From: Kryptolebias marmoratus
Lineage: Eukaryota; Chordata; Actinopteri; Cyprinodontiformes; Rivulidae
Direction of reading: 5' to 3'
NCBI RefSeq assembly: GCF_001649575.2
Contig: NC_051433.1
Coordinates: 26,428,718-26,492,717, forward strand
DNA: 64,000 nucleotides
Part shown: piece after piece, positions 47,101 through 53,100 of the stretch
How positions within the stretch are numbered: position 1 is the stretch's first letter
Layout of the letters: each line of letters opens with the position of its first letter
Position numbers and translations under genes: made by a program
The notes under the pieces: model-generated
Told to the model about the DNA's origin: nothing
What the model saw: only the letters and a program-made list of their open reading frames with translations
The model's database searches: none

Positions 47101-50100
47101 GGCAGTGTGTAGTGATACTGATGATGTCCTCTGTTGACCTGTTAGCTTGGTAGGCAGACTGGTAGTGGTCTAGCCTGGCAGGGATGGCATGTTTGATGCA
47201 AGCCACGATTAACCCTTCAAAGAACTGCACAATCGCTTGTGTGAGTGCAATCAGCCTGTAGTCATTCAGGCTGATCACAGTTTCCAGCTTTGGGATGGGC
47301 ACTATAGTAGTGAATTTGAAACTGTCAGGATTTGGGTTTTGTTTGAGTTATTTCTTTTGTATTAAGTTTATTGTTTCTGCAATTCTGTTATTTATTTTGG
47401 ATTGTTTCTGTGAGTTAGAATGGCCTGAGCGGCTGGAGTAAACAGGAGACTTGAGGCCAAGAAAAGAGTGCACACTGGGTGTTTTATTCTCCAACATTGA
47501 CAGAAACAAAAACCCTGCTGGGAAGGTCATCATGGATCTCAGCAGTTCTCTGAATGAAGCTAACAAGCAGCCTTTTATAATCCACTACCCCCTCCCATTA
47601 ACAGACCTACCATAAACAGGGTAAACAAAAAAATATATAAATACACTAACAATCTACAATAAATAACTAAAATATCCAAATACTTTAACAATCAACATCT
47701 ATTACCAAGCACATTTCTGAAAACATTCCTATAAATATAAATAGTCAATATTAAACATCCAAAGTGCAGTGTTCTCTCCCTCAACCCCCTTTCAATCCAT
47801 AATGGTTTCTTCCAGAAGAACCTTTAAAAGGTGCCCTCTGTATCTTCTGTTATTATTCACCTGTCCTCAGTTCTTTATCTGTCAGCCTGCCACGTCCATC
47901 CACACCTGTCCCTCGTTTGTAATCAGTCACCTGTGTTCAATTACCAAGCACCCTCACTCCATATAACCTGGTTCTCATCTTCCATCTGTCACTGGCTCAT
48001 TGTTGCTTTCATGTACCCTTCTCTACCCTCAGTCTGTAAGTTTTTGTTGTTTAGTCTTTGCTGCCACATCAGCATTTTGTTTTCTTTTTAATTAAATTAC
48101 CGTATTTTCCGGTCTACAATGTGCATCGGATTATAAGGCGCAGTCTCAATTATGGCGTCTATTTCTGTACTTAACCCATACATAAGGCACACCAGATTAT
48201 AAAGCACATGCTAAAACAGACAGTCTACAAAAAAAAAGGTCACGGAGGCAAAACGGTGAGTTTGGTTGAACTTTATTCTACTATGTAACAATACACTTAC
48301 ATTATTTTTTTTATCATTCTTCTTCCACAAATCCGTCAAAGTCCTCATCTTCTGTGTCTGAATTGAACAGCTGGGCAATTTCGCCATCAAACATGCTAGG
48401 TTCCCTCGCATCATTATCGGAGTCAGTCTCGTTGCCAGGTGGCTGTTCAGCAATGATGCTGGCTTTTGCGAAAGCTCGGACAACAGTTAAAGGAAATACC
48501 TTAGCCCAGGGATCCACAATCCATTCACATATGATGGCGTAACTCACCCAGCGCTGCCCCCATCTCAGTAAACGTGTTCGCCGTCTGTCATCCATCACTC
48601 CCACACCACTCGCAACTTCCCTTTAAATGCCCTGCTAACACCAATGTCCAGCGGTTGGAGTTCTTTTGTTAATCCTCCCGGAATGATGGCAAGCTAAGAA
48701 TTAGTTTGCTTTACTTCCTTTTCCACAGCATCGGTGAGATGGGCTAGCATGGAGTTGCAGACCAACAGGGACGGTGATGCATGGAAAAAACCATCTGGTC
48801 TCCTTACGTACGCCTCTCTCAGCCACTCTATCATTGGCCTTAACGATGACTCTGGCTGGAAACTTTTCTTTTGGTAGCGTCTTCCTCTTAAAAACTACCA
48901 TATGTGGAAGTTTCTGTCCATTGCCATGGCAACCAAGAACAACAGTGAAAGCTGACTTGTCATTGCCTGTTGTGCGAGTCGATACTGTGCTGGTCCCCTT
49001 CTTCTTCACAGTATGGTTCATGGGGATGTCAAAAGTGATGGGGACCTCGTCCATGTTGGCGATGTGTTTGGGCTGGATTTTTTTGGTGGTAATCTTGTTT
49101 ACGCAGTAGGTGCAGAAGATGGCCAGCTTTTCTTTGTAATCTGCTGGAAGTTGCTGTGCCACGGTAGTCCTCACGCGGTTGGAGAGGTGACACCATTTCA
49201 CAAAACGAAAGCACCAAGACGGACCTCCCGGATAGTTTTCAATCTTCATGTCTTGTGCGATCGTTGTTGCCTTCAGATAAATGGTGACTGTAGAGACGCT
49301 TCTCCCAGCTGTTCTTTGTTCAATAATCCATTGTTCAGGTTGGTCTTCTAACTGTGGCCACCTCGCTTTGTTCCCGCGGAAACTCTGTTTGGTCTTCTTA
49401 ACTTTGCGCAGTTCATCTTCTTGCTTCCTCCACTTCCGTACCATAGATTCATTGATGTTGAATTCTTTCGCAGCTGCTCTATTCCCATGAACAACCGCAT
49501 AACTGATAGCCTGTAGTTTGAATTGTACCTCGTAAGCATGTCTCTTCACTGGCGCCATTTTGGGGGTCCTGAGAAAAACAAATGTTGTTTTGCAGCATAC
49601 TGGTGGTATAACTGCTGGAGGCGTGGCGGACGTAAGTGTACATATTATGTAATGTTCTCTGATTGATTTATCACTGCCAACGTATGTACCGGTACTGTAC
49701 ATATTAATGTACAGGCACAGATTTTGGAATTCAGTGCATACATAAGGCACACCGGATTATAAGGCGCACCACTGATTTCTGAGAAAATTGAAGGCTTTTA
49801 GGTGTGCCTTATAGACTGGAAAATAATATTTACTTTAGAGCTCCTTGTGTGTCTGCATTTTGGGTCCAAATCCTCCAACCACTTATCCTGACAGAAACAT
49901 GATAGGAAGACTGTATGGTATTGTCTGAGGTTAAAGATGTTTGTGAATACCCCAGCAAGCTGGTCTGCACATGCTTGCAGGATACGTTCGGGAACACCAT
50001 TAGATCCTGTCGTTTTTCTGGCTTTGACCCAACTTAGCACATTTTTCACCTCGCATGTGACCAACCTGATTGACCAATCAGAACTATGATGGTCACCAAA

Positions 50101-53100
50101 GACCCAAAACCTGGAGCTGAAATACAGTCTAGAATCTAGGTCTGAAATTGTCTATACTGATCCGTACTGATCAGTAAACTGACAGTAAAAATACTTCAAA
50201 CTGTTGCTCAGCAAACTGGTGACAGATAGTGATCAGCTGATCAATAAATAAAGAGCTCAGTGATGAAGACGAAGAAAGAATGCTCTGTCTGCACGGTGGG
50301 GGGAGTCATGAGACAAAGAATGAGAGCGAGTGAGCTGAAGTCATAAGAGAGAAAGACAGGCAGAAAGAAACAGAGAAACACAGAAAAAGACAGAGAGAGA
50401 GAGAGAAACAGGGAGAGACCTTTGACCTTTAACAAAATTTTTATTGTAGCTATTTCATACACATCTAGAAAAACAGTATTTTCAGTAATTCTACATTTCA
50501 CACTTATTTATCTATCGACTTTTTATAAAACTTATAACAAGGGAGTCTTGAGGCACACAACATAAGACACCACCAACCCCCTGAACAAAGACAAACTTCA
50601 GTAACAGGAACCATTTAGAAAAATACCAACTTAATCTTTAAATGTGCTGCCACCAACCCTTTAAGCAGAAGTTCTGAATTTACAGATCCCATTCCCATTA
50701 TTTTGTTTTTCCAAAATACTAACTTTTGCTTGTCCTATCAAAATGTTTACCAGACATTTCTACACTGATGTTCCAACAACCTAAAGAGTGAATTTAGTTT
50801 GGAGCACTGAAGCGAATGAGGCGTTTGTCATAATTAAAGCCCTCTAATCTGCAAAGCAGCACCAAAGCTGTCTCAATTTGAAGCTGGTCTTCCTGATAGA
50901 GGAAACACTACGTCGCCTGGAAATGAAAGGCTGTGATATGACTGTGGATGTCTACTAGTTCTTGGCCCCGTTCAGACAGACTGGAACAGCAATGCAGGTC
51001 TAATTCAATGGAAACCTCCCCAGAAGAAGTTACCAGTTTCTTCTGCAAGACCATCAGAAGTGTCTCCTGTGGGTCCAGAACAATAAACCAGTGCTAGAGC
51101 ATTGAGGACACTGGATTATTGGCACCCAAAGTCCTCCCCCAGTAGAACAAGTTGGGCTGGATCCAAGTCAAATGACACAATTGGGCACTTACATTCTCTG
51201 GTAACCCTTCCCAGTTCTTTTTTGGCAGTCATCAGTCCCACAAAATACTCCTAACACTTTTGTCCTTTCTGTGTTCCACAACAACCCAGCCTTTATTCAG
51301 TTCTGACTCAAGGAACCGGTAGATGGACAAGATTGTTAGAGCATAAGGAACAGTGACTGTTAAGCTGTTGTCATACTCCATAAGAAGTCACAAAGTCAGC
51401 TCTTATTGACTTAGTTGCGTAATGAAAATTGTGTCATTTTGTTATCATCGCAGCTTCGCAACACAATGCCCAGGCCAAACCTTTTCTCACAGGGGTTTGC
51501 ACCAAGTATTGTGTGATTGGTCAGAAGTTGTTGTGGGCGTGTTTATGCAGAAAAGCCAGAGTGCTTTAATAGAGTCACTTTGCTTCTACTGCTTCATTGA
51601 GAAGCAGCTGACCGAGGCTGTTAGAAAATACAGCTGTCTTTACAACTGTTCCAGTAAAACAAGTCGATGACAGTGGGAAGAAACCAGTTTTAATGCTGCA
51701 GGAGTGAGGAGCAGCTTCCCAGAAGTTCTAAGTGTCTGGTGGACTATGAAAGGTGGATCAGCCTCTGTCTGAGAGGCCTGTTGGGTTTGAAATGTACTTG
51801 GATGTTCTCAACCTAACAGGACACTCAGATAGAGGCTGGTCCACCCTAAGGACAAAACATCCAAACACAAACTGAGTGGTGTGGTGTATGAGTTCAGTGC
51901 AGAGAGGAATGTCCATTGTGTCCTGGGTCTTCCTCTGGGCCTCCTCCCGGTGGGACGTGCCCAGAACACCTCACCAGGGAGGCGTCCAGGAGGCATCCTC
52001 ACCAGATAACCGAGCCACCTCAACTGGCTCCTCTCGACGTGGAGGAGCAGCGGCTCTACTCTGAGTCCCTCCTGGANNNNNNNNNNNNNNNNNNNNNNNN
52101 NNNNNNNNNNNNNNNNNNNNNNNNNNNNNNNNNNNNNNNNNNNNNNNNNNNNNNNNNNNNNNNNNNNNNNNNNNNNNNNNNNNNNNNNNNNNNNNNNNNN
52201 NNNNNNNNNNNNNNNNNNNNNNNNNNNNNNNNNNNNNNNNNNNNNNNNNNNNNNNNNNNNNNNNNNNNNNNNNNNNNNNNNNNNNNNNNNNNNNNNNNNN
52301 NNNNNNNNNNNNNNNNNNNNNNNNNNNNNNNNNNNNNNNNNNNNNNNNNNNNNNNNNNNNNNNNNNNNNNNNNNNNNNNNNNNNNNNNNNNNNNNNNNNN
52401 NNNNNNNNNNNNNNNNNNNNNNNNNNNNNNNNNNNNNNNNNNNNNNNNNNNNNNNNNNNNNNNNNNNNNNNNNNNNNNNNNNNNNNNNNNNNNNNNNNNN
52501 NNNNNNNNNNNNNNNNNCGGATTTGGAGGCACTGATCCTCATCCCGGCCGTTTCACACTCGGCTGCGAACCGCTCCAGTGAGAGCTGTAGATCACGGTCT
52601 GATGAAGCCAGTAGGACCACATCATCTGCAAAAAGCAGAGACGCAATCCTAAGGCTACCAAAAAATGGTCCCCTCAACACCTCGGTTGCGCCTAGAAATT
52701 CAGTCCATAAATTTTATGAACAGAATCACTGACAAAAGGCAACCTTGGCGGAGTCCAACTCTCACCGGAAACAAGCCCAACTTACTGCCGGCAATGTTGA
52801 CCAAGCACACATCTCCTCATGCAACTTGAAAGATCTTTCAGCACCTTTCCCTGACTTAGACACCACACCTCTATGTGATAGGGCAAGTCACGCTATTCTG
52901 AATTTAACTCCTCCAGAAAAGATTTGAACTGGCATAGTTTTCCCATGTATTGAGTGTAATTCCAAAAACTCTTCCGTTACACACAGACTTGAGTCCACTC
53001 CATGGATGAAAATTGACAGCTGGGCAGTATCAGAAGTGTCAGTGATCTCATCAAAGCAAAGGAGTATGCGAGGAAATCTTTTCCCTTTCCCACAAGCTGT

